Notes under the pieces: generated by a model
Told to the model about the DNA's origin: nothing
What the model saw: only the letters and a program-made list of their open reading frames with translations
The model's database searches: none
Shown: piece after piece, positions 6,936 to 13,157 of the stretch
Layout of the letters: each line of letters starts with the position of its first letter
How positions within the stretch are numbered: the stretch's first letter is position 1
Source of the DNA: Phycisphaerae bacterium
GTDB taxonomy: Bacteria > Planctomycetota > Phycisphaerae > Tepidisphaerales > Tepidisphaeraceae
Reading direction: 5' to 3'
Length of the DNA: 13,565 bases
Assembly: GCA_014380825.1 (NCBI GenBank)
Contig: JACMJD010000401.1
Coordinates: forward strand, 1-13,565
Program-made: the position numbers and the translations under genes

Positions 6936-7003
6936 TTCGCCGCTTGCGGCGTCGCAGATCGGGAAGCGTGAGTCGTTGCATCTGCGACGCCGCAAGCGGC
7001 GAA
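6936..7003. repeat. REP-like palindrome, copy 2 (perfect 24-bp arms)
   Basis: The arms 6936-6959 and 6980-7003 are perfect complements around a 20-nt loop. Each arm includes CGCCGCTTGCGGCG or its complement, so it can also fold on itself. It shares the arm sequence with the copy at 4608-4675 but not the loop. The last base of the right arm is the first base of the ATG at 7003. Confidence 0.9.
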
Positions 7004-7281
7004 TGACAGCCATGCATTCGAAGAATCCGCCACGAAATCGTCTCGCAAAAGTTCTGCCCGATGAGTGGCGAAGATTTCTCCTGGCGCGCGGAGTGCCGAA
7101 GCGGAAGTACACTGCCGTGCTCAAAGCAACTCTCGTGGGCGGGCGCACCATTAAAGATCTGATCGTCGAGCAAGGCTGGATCATCGCGCTCGATCGCGAC
7201 GGCCTCGCGGGTCAGTTCGAACAGCGCATCGACTTCGATCCGCGCACGATCACGAGTGTCGAGATCATCCAGGTGGTTTGA
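7003..7281 (+). CDS. Small conserved-looking protein of unknown function
   Basis: A basic, soluble protein of 92 residues from ATG 7003 or 89 from ATG 7012. The longer upstream frame (to 6853) only translates the REP palindrome and overlaps the small membrane protein, so it is rejected. The N-terminal third is Arg/Lys-rich (PRNRLAKVLPDEWRRFLLAR); the rest looks like a small beta domain (AVLKATLVGGRTIKDLIVEQ, then QRIDFDPRTITSVEIIQVV). I do not recognise the family. There is no clear Shine-Dalgarno sequence, and the REP hairpin sits in its leader. The stop is immediately followed by the ATG of the next gene (TGAATG), so the two are surely cotranslated. Confidence 0.75.
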   Translation: MTAMHSKNPPRNRLAKVLPDEWRRFLLARGVPKRKYTAVLKATLVGGRTIKDLIVEQGWIIALDRDGLAGQFEQRIDFDPRTITSVEIIQVV

Positions 7282-7650
7282 ATGGGCCTTCGCATCGCCA
7301 TCATCGGAGCCAGCCCGTGCGAGCGATGCATCGCCGCCTGCTGCAAGCAGAATGGCCATGATTACGCGGCAATTCTCGCCGAGGATGAGCGGGCGCGATT
7401 CGGCCCGTTCGCGCAGTCGATCACGCTGCGTCGATCGGATGGTTCACTTGCCAGCGAATTCGTCCTGCCGTATCGAGAGGGCCGGTGTCAGTTTCTTGGG
7501 GATGATGACCGTTGCGCGATCTACGAAGATCGCCCGCGCGCGTGCCGCGCGTTCGAATGTGCTCCGCGATTCAACGCGAACGGGATCGGCCGACACGATC
7601 TGTTTCTGGATCGCAATCCGCGCGTGCTCGATCTGCTCAAGTCGATGTGA
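7282..7650 (+). CDS. YkgJ-type cysteine cluster protein
   Basis: A 122-residue protein with the cysteine pattern of the YkgJ/CxxCxxCC family (predicted zinc- or iron-chelating domain): CERCIAACC (Cys13, 16, 20, 21), then GRCQFLGDDDRCAIYEDRPRA with Cys69 and Cys78, Cys88 and Cys93 in RACRAFEC. The CxFL...CxIYExRPxxCRxFEC core is complete. Members are thought to bind a metal ion, but their biochemical role is not settled. The length is normal for a minimal single-domain form. AGGTGG lies 5 nt before the ATG within the previous gene, and the start follows the previous stop directly. It is the last gene of the dus cluster; a convergent gene ends 17 bp further on. Confidence 0.9.
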   Translation: MGLRIAIIGASPCERCIAACCKQNGHDYAAILAEDERARFGPFAQSITLRRSDGSLASEFVLPYREGRCQFLGDDDRCAIYEDRPRACRAFECAPRFNANGIGRHDLFLDRNPRVLDLLKSM

Positions 7651-7667
7651 AGCCGTGAGCGGTCGAA

Positions 7668-8141
7668 TCAACCGGCCGTGCGCCGCGGGACGCTCTTCCT
7701 CGTAGCGTCGGTACCGACGGTCTGATTGTGCGCGACCTGCTTCTCGAAGCCCTGCGTCTTCTGCCCGCCCGGGCCGTGCGTCTTGTCGAGCAGTGAATCC
7801 ATCTGCGCCGAGTGCGGCTTGTTCAGGCCGCTCTTCATCTGCTTGAAGAGGGAACTTTCGGGCTGCTTGCTCGCCTGCGGCTGCTTCTGCTGATTCTTTC
7901 CGCCCACACCCGCAACGAGCATGCGCGCTGCCGACGACGCGATGTGCGAGGTGTCGATCAGCGGCGACATCATCGGCTTCGACTGGTGCGCGGGCTTCGC
8001 GCCGGCAGGCTTCGCCGACTTCGCAGGCGCCGCCTTGGCCGCTTGCGGCTTAGCCTCGCCGGCTTTGCCGCCAGCTTTCGTCGCGGCGGGTTGCTTCTGA
8101 GACTTCTCGCTCGCTTCAGATTTCTTCGGTGATTTCGCCAT
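7668..8141 (-). CDS. Lys/Ala-rich low-complexity protein, function unknown
   Basis: A 157-residue basic protein. Residues 1-57 are low complexity, rich in Lys, Ala, Ser and Pro (KSAKPAGAKPAHQSK), similar to histone H1-like tails. The middle has a more ordered segment, SPLIDTSHIASSAARMLVAG (59-78), and the C-terminal half is polar and Gln-rich with LFKQMKSGLNKPHSAQMDSLL (99-118). I do not recognise the family and would not call it a histone on composition alone; the ordered segment could be its real domain. ATG 8141 is chosen over 8147 because GAAGGA is 9 nt before it, but only 3 nt before the other. It is transcribed divergently from the acidic zinc protein, with 129 bp between. On the minus strand TACAAT (complement at 8180-8185) is a possible -10. 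Confidence 0.8.
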   Translation of the reverse strand: MAKSPKKSEASEKSQKQPAATKAGGKAGEAKPQAAKAAPAKSAKPAGAKPAHQSKPMMSPLIDTSHIASSAARMLVAGVGGKNQQKQPQASKQPESSLFKQMKSGLNKPHSAQMDSLLDKTHGPGGQKTQGFEKQVAHNQTVGTDATRKSVPRRTAG

Positions 8142-8256
8142 GTGCATCAGTCCTTCGTAACGTCGTCCGTCCCCACAGCATTGTATTCGATCGCCCGCGC
8201 GGGAGGAAAGGTGCGCATCTTAGGCAGATTATTCGCACATCTGGATTTGCTTGCGA

Positions 8257-8262
8257 TATCAT
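8257..8262 (+). promoter_or_regulatory. Candidate -10 element giving a leaderless mRNA (acidic zinc protein)
   Basis: TATCAT ends 8 nt before the ATG at 8271, which has no Shine-Dalgarno sequence. The expected transcription start is within about 2 nt of the ATG. No good -35 is seen at normal spacing. Confidence 0.35.
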
Positions 8263-8270
8263 ATTGCACC

Positions 8271-9062
8271 ATGAACGGCGAAGAACCTGCCGGGAAAGAC
8301 TTTCCGTTTGGCAGCGAACCGATCGATCGCTCGACGGCCAAGCCGCGTGCCGATTCCCTCGAGCTACGCGACGACGAGATTCCATTCGACGACATCCCCT
8401 TCGACGACATTCCTTTTGGCGGCCCGGAAGACCCGGCCGACCGGTGGGATGCGGATGACGAGCGCCGCCGCAAGGATTGCTTCGCGCCGCCGAAGGATCC
8501 GGTCGAATGTTACTGCCTGCACTGTCAGCGGACGTTCATGAGCGACGGGATCTGGCTCCAGCGCATCATCGGCCGAGCCGAGGACGAGATGGACGGATTC
8601 TGGATGTGCCCGACGCACAATTGCAGCGGGGCCGGCTTCACGTTCGACATCTTCCCGACCGATCCCGATCACCCGGCGAATTCCGGATGGGTCGATGACG
8701 ACGAGGACGATTACGATCCGGAGGAAGACGAGGAGTTGGAAGAATTCAATCCGGACGACGTCGGCAACGTCGTCGAAGAGATCGCCGAATACGATCCGGA
8801 CGAGTCGAAATACAAGCAGCTCGACGACGAAATGGGCGACGCCGAAAACGACCTGATCGAAGGCGACGAATGGAAGCTAGGCCTCGCGCCCGGCGAAGCC
8901 GCGCCGCCGCAAGCATATTGGTCTGAAAACGCCCGCAAGGAGTGGGAAGCCGAACAGGCCGACTACGACGCTCCGGATCGGCGCCCGCGCAAGCTGGATT
9001 GGACGAACGAGAAAAACGAGCGCGGAGAGCCGCCGTTTGATGAGGATGATATTCCGTTCTAA
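8271..9062 (+). CDS. Acidic zinc-binding protein with an SSB-like DDIPF C-terminus
   Basis: A 263-residue, strongly acidic protein. N-terminal region: three IPF motifs in tandem, DDEIPF-DDIPF-DDIPF (residues 34-49), encoded by 15-bp near repeats (8370-8417). Middle: a zinc-ribbon-like domain with CYCLHC (Cys80, 82, 85) and CPTHNC (Cys113, 118), ending GFTFDIFPTDP. Then an Asp/Glu tract (140-200) and a C-terminal half with Trp- and Lys-rich turns. The last residues are FDEDDIPF. The tail DDDIPF is the known SSB C-terminal tip, through which SSB recruits repair and replication proteins; here there is no OB fold, so this is not SSB. Whether the tail works the same way is inference. ATG 8271 is chosen because the upstream extension to 8142 has no recognisable content and overlaps the opposite gene. 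Its stop overlaps the Uma2 stop (CTAA). Confidence 0.85.
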   Translation: MNGEEPAGKDFPFGSEPIDRSTAKPRADSLELRDDEIPFDDIPFDDIPFGGPEDPADRWDADDERRRKDCFAPPKDPVECYCLHCQRTFMSDGIWLQRIIGRAEDEMDGFWMCPTHNCSGAGFTFDIFPTDPDHPANSGWVDDDEDDYDPEEDEELEEFNPDDVGNVVEEIAEYDPDESKYKQLDDEMGDAENDLIEGDEWKLGLAPGEAAPPQAYWSENARKEWEAEQADYDAPDRRPRKLDWTNEKNERGEPPFDEDDIPF

Positions 9063-9709
9063 AGCGTCGAACGCGTCCAAGCGCGCACTTCACGCATGAG
9101 GCTGTTCTGATCTGTAGAGGTATACCGATCCAGGAACTGTTTCAGGTCCGCCGGTTTGAGAAACGGAAACGCTGCACTGGTCGTAATCAAATCGTATTTG
9201 CCGTTGGAATTATTCAACAGAAACGTCTCGATTTTCTTGCCGTTGAAATTCCAGATTTCCGGAATCTCGAGCCCAGCGTATACCGCAAATCGGTCCACTG
9301 GATGCCGACGAATATCAATCTCGATCGCCAAGTCGGGCGGTGGATCGCGACGGAGATCGAAGTCGAGCTTGCCACGCACCTGTGGTTCGCGCTGAACGTA
9401 GAAGCACTCATCCGGTTCCAAACCTTTCTTACGATCGCGGCGTTTCCACGTCGTCGAACCAAACGTGTTGATCGGGATGTCTCGCTCGTCCGCGATCACC
9501 TCTCCAAATTGGCCAATCAACGACTTCCACTTCTCGTGCTTCGGCAGAGGTGACACGATGCACATCCTCCCCTCGTCATAGGTCACGCGGACGCGCTGTC
9601 CGGAATCGTCCAGGTTTTTGAGCAGCGCTTCGTACGTCTCCCAACTCACGCCTTCCAGCACGAGAAGCTCGACGTCGCCGTGGATTTCAGGTTGTGCAAC
9701 AGTGGTCAT
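9059..9709 (-). CDS. Uma2-family (DUF820) protein, PD-(D/E)XK-like endonuclease fold
   Basis: Uma2 proteins are predicted restriction-like nucleases, very numerous in cyanobacteria and planctomycetes; biological roles are mostly unknown. This 216-residue copy has the family's order: VTYDEGRMCIVSPLPKHEKW (42-61), LEPDECFYV (97-105), PPDLAIEIDI (124-133), and YAGLEIPEIW (144-153) followed by a strand with LLN. The acidic residues Asp100, Asp126 and Glu130 are present; the basic residue usual in the following DxxxK helix is Arg140 here, so catalysis is plausible but not assured. The length is within the usual range. ATG 9709 has no Shine-Dalgarno sequence but lies 11 nt after a perfect TATAAT. 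It sits 30 bp downstream of prfA on the same strand and could also be read from it. Confidence 0.9.
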   Translation of the reverse strand: MTTVAQPEIHGDVELLVLEGVSWETYEALLKNLDDSGQRVRVTYDEGRMCIVSPLPKHEKWKSLIGQFGEVIADERDIPINTFGSTTWKRRDRKKGLEPDECFYVQREPQVRGKLDFDLRRDPPPDLAIEIDIRRHPVDRFAVYAGLEIPEIWNFNGKKIETFLLNNSNGKYDLITTSAAFPFLKPADLKQFLDRYTSTDQNSLMREVRAWTRSTL

Positions 9710-9720
9710 CGCTTGCCAGG

Positions 9721-9726
9721 ATTATA
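9721..9726 (-). promoter_or_regulatory. Consensus -10 element just before the Uma2 gene
   Basis: A perfect TATAAT on the minus strand ends 11 nt before the ATG at 9709, inside the 30-bp gap after prfA. The expected start site would leave a leader of about 5 nt. No clear -35 lies 16-18 bp upstream. Confidence 0.45.
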
Positions 9727-9739
9727 GCAATGTCTGCAA

Positions 9740-10843
9740 TTACAGCGCTTCCAGTCTCTGCTGCTTATCCAGCTCCAACAGCGCATCGATCAGTGGATCC
9801 ATACTCCCAGCCATGACCTGGTCGAGGTTGAAGTTCTTCTCGCCACCGCCTTCACCGCCAAGGCGGTGGTCGGTGCAGCGGTTTTGGGGGAAGTTGTAGG
9901 TGCGGATTCGTTGCGAGCGATCGCCGCTTCCCATCATGGCTTTACGAGCGCCCATCTGAGCGGCATGTTGTTTGGATTGTTCGGCCTCGTACAGCGTCGC
10001 ACGGAGCAACGCCCAGGCGCGCTCTTTGTTTTGTGCTTGCGACTTGTGCTCGGTCATCTTGAATCGGATGCCGCTGGGTTTGTGAAGCAGTTGCCAGCCA
10101 GTCTCGACTTTGTTGACGTTCTGCCCACCGGGCCCGCCGCCGCGACATCCGCTCTCTTCTACGTCTCTGGGGTTGATGTCGATCTTGACGTCCGCCAGTT
10201 CCGGCAGCACCGCGACGGTGGCCGCGCTGGTGTGGATGCGACCGGCCGATTCCGTTTCCGGGACGCGTTGCACGCGATGTCCGCCACCTTCGAAACGCAG
10301 GCGACGAAACGCGCCGGGAGTGCGAACGTTGACGATGACTTCCTTGAATCCGCCGCGCTCGGATGGGGAAAAGTCGGACACGTCGAACCGCCAGCGTTTG
10401 GCTTCGGCGTACTTGCGGTACATCTCGAACAAGTTGCCGGCAAAGATTCCCGCTTCATCGCCGCCGGTGCCGGCGCGAATTTCGATGAAGAAGCTGTCGA
10501 CCGCGTTGTCTTCGGCAGCGAGAAATTCTTCCTTCAATTCTTCCAGCAGACCCGTCGCGCGAGCTTCCGCTTCGGGTAATTCCGCCGCCGCCAGCTCGGA
10601 CATTTCCTTATCCGCGCCGCCGCTAAGCTCGCGCAGCTCGCCCGATGCATCGACCGCCTTGCGATAGTCCTGATATTTCCGAACCACCGGCTCGATCTGG
10701 CCGGACTCTTTGCTGATCGAGATCAATCGCGCCGAGTTCGAATGCACGGCCGGGTCGTTGAGCTCACTCTGAAGCTGGCCGAACCGCGCGGAGATTTCGT
10801 CCAGCTTGCGGATGAGGGCGGTGTTTGTGTCGATCTGCGTCAT
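9740..10843 (-). CDS. prfA: Peptide chain release factor 1
   Basis: The class I release factor for UAA and UAG; it reads the stop codon in the ribosomal A site and triggers peptide release. The 367-residue length is normal. Coiled N-terminal domain to about residue 110; GTGGDEA (125-131); the codon-recognition PxT motif is PET (195-197) in RVPETESAGRIHTSA, which marks RF1 rather than RF2 (SPF); the catalytic GGQ is at 239-241. The loop is GGGPGGQNVNKVET, with Pro in place of the common Ala before GGQ. The end has RTYNFPQNRCTDHR, with Cys for the usual Val/Leu. ATG 10843 is chosen over 10921 because the extra residues do not resemble RF1. There is no good Shine-Dalgarno sequence; TACGAT lies 9 nt upstream. 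A perfect 10-bp intragenic inverted repeat lies at 9843-9869. Confidence 0.96.
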   Translation of the reverse strand: MTQIDTNTALIRKLDEISARFGQLQSELNDPAVHSNSARLISISKESGQIEPVVRKYQDYRKAVDASGELRELSGGADKEMSELAAAELPEAEARATGLLEELKEEFLAAEDNAVDSFFIEIRAGTGGDEAGIFAGNLFEMYRKYAEAKRWRFDVSDFSPSERGGFKEVIVNVRTPGAFRRLRFEGGGHRVQRVPETESAGRIHTSAATVAVLPELADVKIDINPRDVEESGCRGGGPGGQNVNKVETGWQLLHKPSGIRFKMTEHKSQAQNKERAWALLRATLYEAEQSKQHAAQMGARKAMMGSGDRSQRIRTYNFPQNRCTDHRLGGEGGGEKNFNLDQVMAGSMDPLIDALLELDKQQRLEAL

Positions 10844-10852
10844 CTTGTTCCC

Positions 10853-10858
10853 ATCGTA
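10853..10858 (-). promoter_or_regulatory. Candidate -10 element giving a leaderless mRNA (prfA)
   Basis: TACGAT on the minus strand ends 9 nt before the prfA ATG. Only a weak GGGA is present in the short gap, so initiation may be leaderless. No clear -35 is seen. Confidence 0.35.
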
Positions 10859-10924
10859 GCACGTGTTTCCAACGCGTGCAGCATCCGCTGAATACGATCG
10901 CCCGAAGATGTCGATAGACAACTC

Positions 10925-12462
10925 GTGTCTGCGCCCATCGCACCATCAACCAACGCACCGCGCCTCGACATCCGGATGTGGCTTCTGCTCGCACTGTGCG
11001 TGCTGTCGGCGATTCTCGGACGTTTGTGCTACCTCATCCGCCCGTTCGACAGCGACGGCTCGATGTTCATCTACATGGGCCGGCTGATCAGCGAAGGCGG
11101 GCGGTTTGCCACGAGCTGGTCGACAACAAATTTCCGAGTGTCGGGCTCATCACCAGCGTGCCCTGGAAATTCTTCGGCGCGAACTGGATGAGCTACGTCC
11201 TGCTCGGCGGGGCGATGTCGTTCATCGGCTGCGCGATGCTCACGCGCATCGCCACGCGCCATTTCGGCGCCCACGCGAAATGGCCGGCGCTGCTGTTTGC
11301 GATCGTGTATTTCAACTTCAACTTCGCGGTCTTCGGCGGATTCCAGCTTGAAACGATCCAGTCGTTCTTCACGATCCTCGCCGCCGGCGCCGCGCTCGAA
11401 TGGTTGCGCGATCGCGACTGGCGCGATGCGCTGTTGCTCGGACTGGCATCGGGTTGCGCCGCGATGTGCAAACCAACCGGAATCGCGGTGGTCGGCGCGT
11501 GTGCGATCGCGTTCATCCTTTCGAATCGACGATTGAGTTGGAACATCACGCGCCACGCCGCAGCGCTAGCTGCCGGATTCCTGTTTCCCGGAATCGTCGT
11601 CGTCGCGCATCTGCTCCACACCGACACGCTCAAGGACATGCCCGTACTCGCGCAGCAGATCTCCGCTTACGCCGCCAACAGTTCCTGGGACGCGGTTGAC
11701 TGGACGAAACCGCTGACGATCCTCATCCTCGGCGGGTTCCCGTTATTCGTGCGCGGAGCGATTTTTCGCCGCGAGAAGGATCGCCTCTCCGCACAGATCG
11801 ATCGAGCACCGTTCACGTTCGTGCTAGCCTGGCTAATCCTTGAAACCATCGGCGTCGTCGCGCAGCGGCGGATGTACGCGTATCACTTCCTCGTGCTCGT
11901 GCCGCCGCTCACACTGCTGTACGCGATGTTGCCGCGACAGGTGCGCGTGAAACCGCTGGGGATGTCGCTGATTCCAACGGCGATCTTCTCAATCTACGGC
12001 GCGTCACTGGTTCTTGAGATTTGTTACACCGGCCAGCAGAAATCAGAAGTTGGTGCGTACGTTTCGGCGCGCTCGTCATCGGCCGATTCAGTCTGGAAAG
12101 ACGACGCCGCCAAGCTCTGGCTCGAAACCGGATGCAGGCCCGCAACGCGATTTCCGATCACATTCCTTTTCGCGAATTACGACGATGCGCCCATCGAATA
12201 CGTCGCGCAAATGCTGGGCGATTTCAGTCGCACCCGGCCGAAGTACATCGTCCTGCCGGCGCAGCGGGCGCGGATGGTGAAACATCAGAGCGATCACATC
12301 GTCGAGCTCGCCCGCTTCCCGCGAAGGCGGGAGAATTTCCAGATCGCCTGGCAGAAGATTTTCGATTACGTCGACCGGCGATATGTGCTGGAGACGCGAA
12401 TCGGCAACGACGCGATCTACCGCCTGCGAACTGACGAACCGGGCGTCGCGCGCGTAGAATAA
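10925..12462 (+). CDS. GT39-like membrane glycosyltransferase, interrupted by a frameshift near 11110
   Basis: Two overlapping frames encode one protein. The first (from GTG 10925; alternative ATG 10976) gives a membrane helix (MWLLLALCVLSAILGRLCYL), the acidic loop PFDSDGSMFIYMGRLISEGG, then nonsense. The second continues HELVDNKFPSVGLITSVPW and about nine further membrane segments, then a soluble C-terminal domain from about 12050. Adding one C to CC at 11109-11110 restores EGGRFAHELVDNKFPS and a 512-residue protein. The layout (acidic first loop, DNK, polytopic, C-terminal soluble part) fits the GT-C/PMT-ArnT superfamily, which transfers sugars from lipid carriers on the outer side of the membrane; donor and acceptor are unknown. 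The lesion may be a sequencing error or a real mutation. The start lies 81 bp from divergent prfA; the UDG gene follows after 11 bp. Confidence 0.75.
12455..12460 (+). promoter_or_regulatory. Candidate -10 element before the uracil-DNA glycosylase gene
   Basis: TAGAAT, overlapping the last codons of the glycosyltransferase, ends 13 nt before ATG 12474, which lacks a Shine-Dalgarno sequence. No -35 is evident in the GC-rich sequence before it. Confidence 0.3.
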
Positions 12463-12473
12463 CGGCACACGCG

Positions 12474-13157
12474 ATGCCGTCTTCATTGAATCAACTGCAC
12501 ACGGAAGTCGAGAACTGCCAGCGCTGCGATCGGCTGCGCAGGTACTGCACTGACGTCGCGCAGACGAAGCGTCGGCAATATCTCGACTGGGATTACTGGG
12601 GCCGACCCGTTCCCGGTTATGGCGATTCGCAGGCGCGACTCTGGATCATCGGCCTCGCGCCGGCGGCGCATGGCGGCAACCGTACCGGACGAGTCTTCAC
12701 TGGCGATCGCAGCGGCGACTTCCTTTACGCTGCGCTGCATCGCGCCGGATTCGCAAACCAAGCGACAAGCATTTCGCGCGACGATGGCCTGAAGCTGCGC
12801 GATTGCTACATCAGCGCCACCGCGCGGTGCGCGCCGCCGGCAAATAAACCTTTGCCCGAGGAAGTCAGCAACTGCGCGCCGTTCCTTGATCGGGAGTGGT
12901 TGATGCTCGGCCGCAAGCGCGTGATTCTCGCCCTCGGTAAGATCGCCTGGGACGCGACGCTCGCGTTGGCACGTCGCAAAAAATGCCTCATTCCCAAGCC
13001 CGCGCCTGCATTCGGCCACGGCATGAAGTTCATGCTAATGCCGCAGCTCACACTGCTCGGCTCATATCACGTGTCACAACAGAACACGTTCACGGGCAAG
13101 TTGACCAACGAGATGTTCGATGAGGTCTTACGGCAGGCATTAACTTTGATGAGCTGA
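12474..13157 (+). CDS. Uracil-DNA glycosylase, family 5 (UDGb)
   Basis: The enzyme removes uracil, and in this family some other deaminated bases, from DNA to start base excision repair. The 227-residue protein has the iron-sulfur cysteine set of family 4/5 enzymes: Cys15 and Cys18 in NCQRCDRL, Cys119 in TARCAPP and Cys134 in SNCAPFL. The catalytic region is IIGLAPAAHGGNRTGRVFTG (58-77); family 5 characteristically has Ala in this motif where family 4 has an acidic Glu. The DNA-binding motif is GSYHVSQQNTFTGKLT (196-211), with His199. The length is normal for the family. ATG 12474 is 11 bp after the glycosyltransferase stop and directly precedes the cysteine motif. The 3' end overlaps the convergent response regulator by 18 bp. 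Confidence 0.92.
   Translation: MPSSLNQLHTEVENCQRCDRLRRYCTDVAQTKRRQYLDWDYWGRPVPGYGDSQARLWIIGLAPAAHGGNRTGRVFTGDRSGDFLYAALHRAGFANQATSISRDDGLKLRDCYISATARCAPPANKPLPEEVSNCAPFLDREWLMLGRKRVILALGKIAWDATLALARRKKCLIPKPAPAFGHGMKFMLMPQLTLLGSYHVSQQNTFTGKLTNEMFDEVLRQALTLMS

Noticed and set aside
6853..7002. N-terminal extension of the 7003-7281 protein
   Set aside because: It translates the REP palindrome and overlaps the 56-residue gene in another frame.
9843..9869. Perfect 10-bp inverted repeat in prfA
   Set aside because: Lies in codons for the conserved LGGEGGGE stretch; Gly-rich codons explain it. No T tract for a terminator.
9866..10579. 237-codon plus-strand frame within prfA
   Set aside because: Shadow of prfA; no start signal and no recognisable protein features.
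10978..11109. Start of the second glycosyltransferase frame at 10978
   Set aside because: The first 44 residues of this frame are Arg-rich nonsense; the same DNA in frame 2 encodes the proper membrane helix and acidic loop.
11095..11112. Programmed -1 ribosomal frameshift in the glycosyltransferase gene
   Set aside because: No X-XXY-YYZ slippery heptamer and no clear downstream stimulator; the family is not known for recoding.
12317..12332. Inverted repeat TCCCGC/GCGGGA in the glycosyltransferase gene
   Set aside because: Only 6 bp, within coding sequence and explained by Arg-rich codons; not counted as an element.
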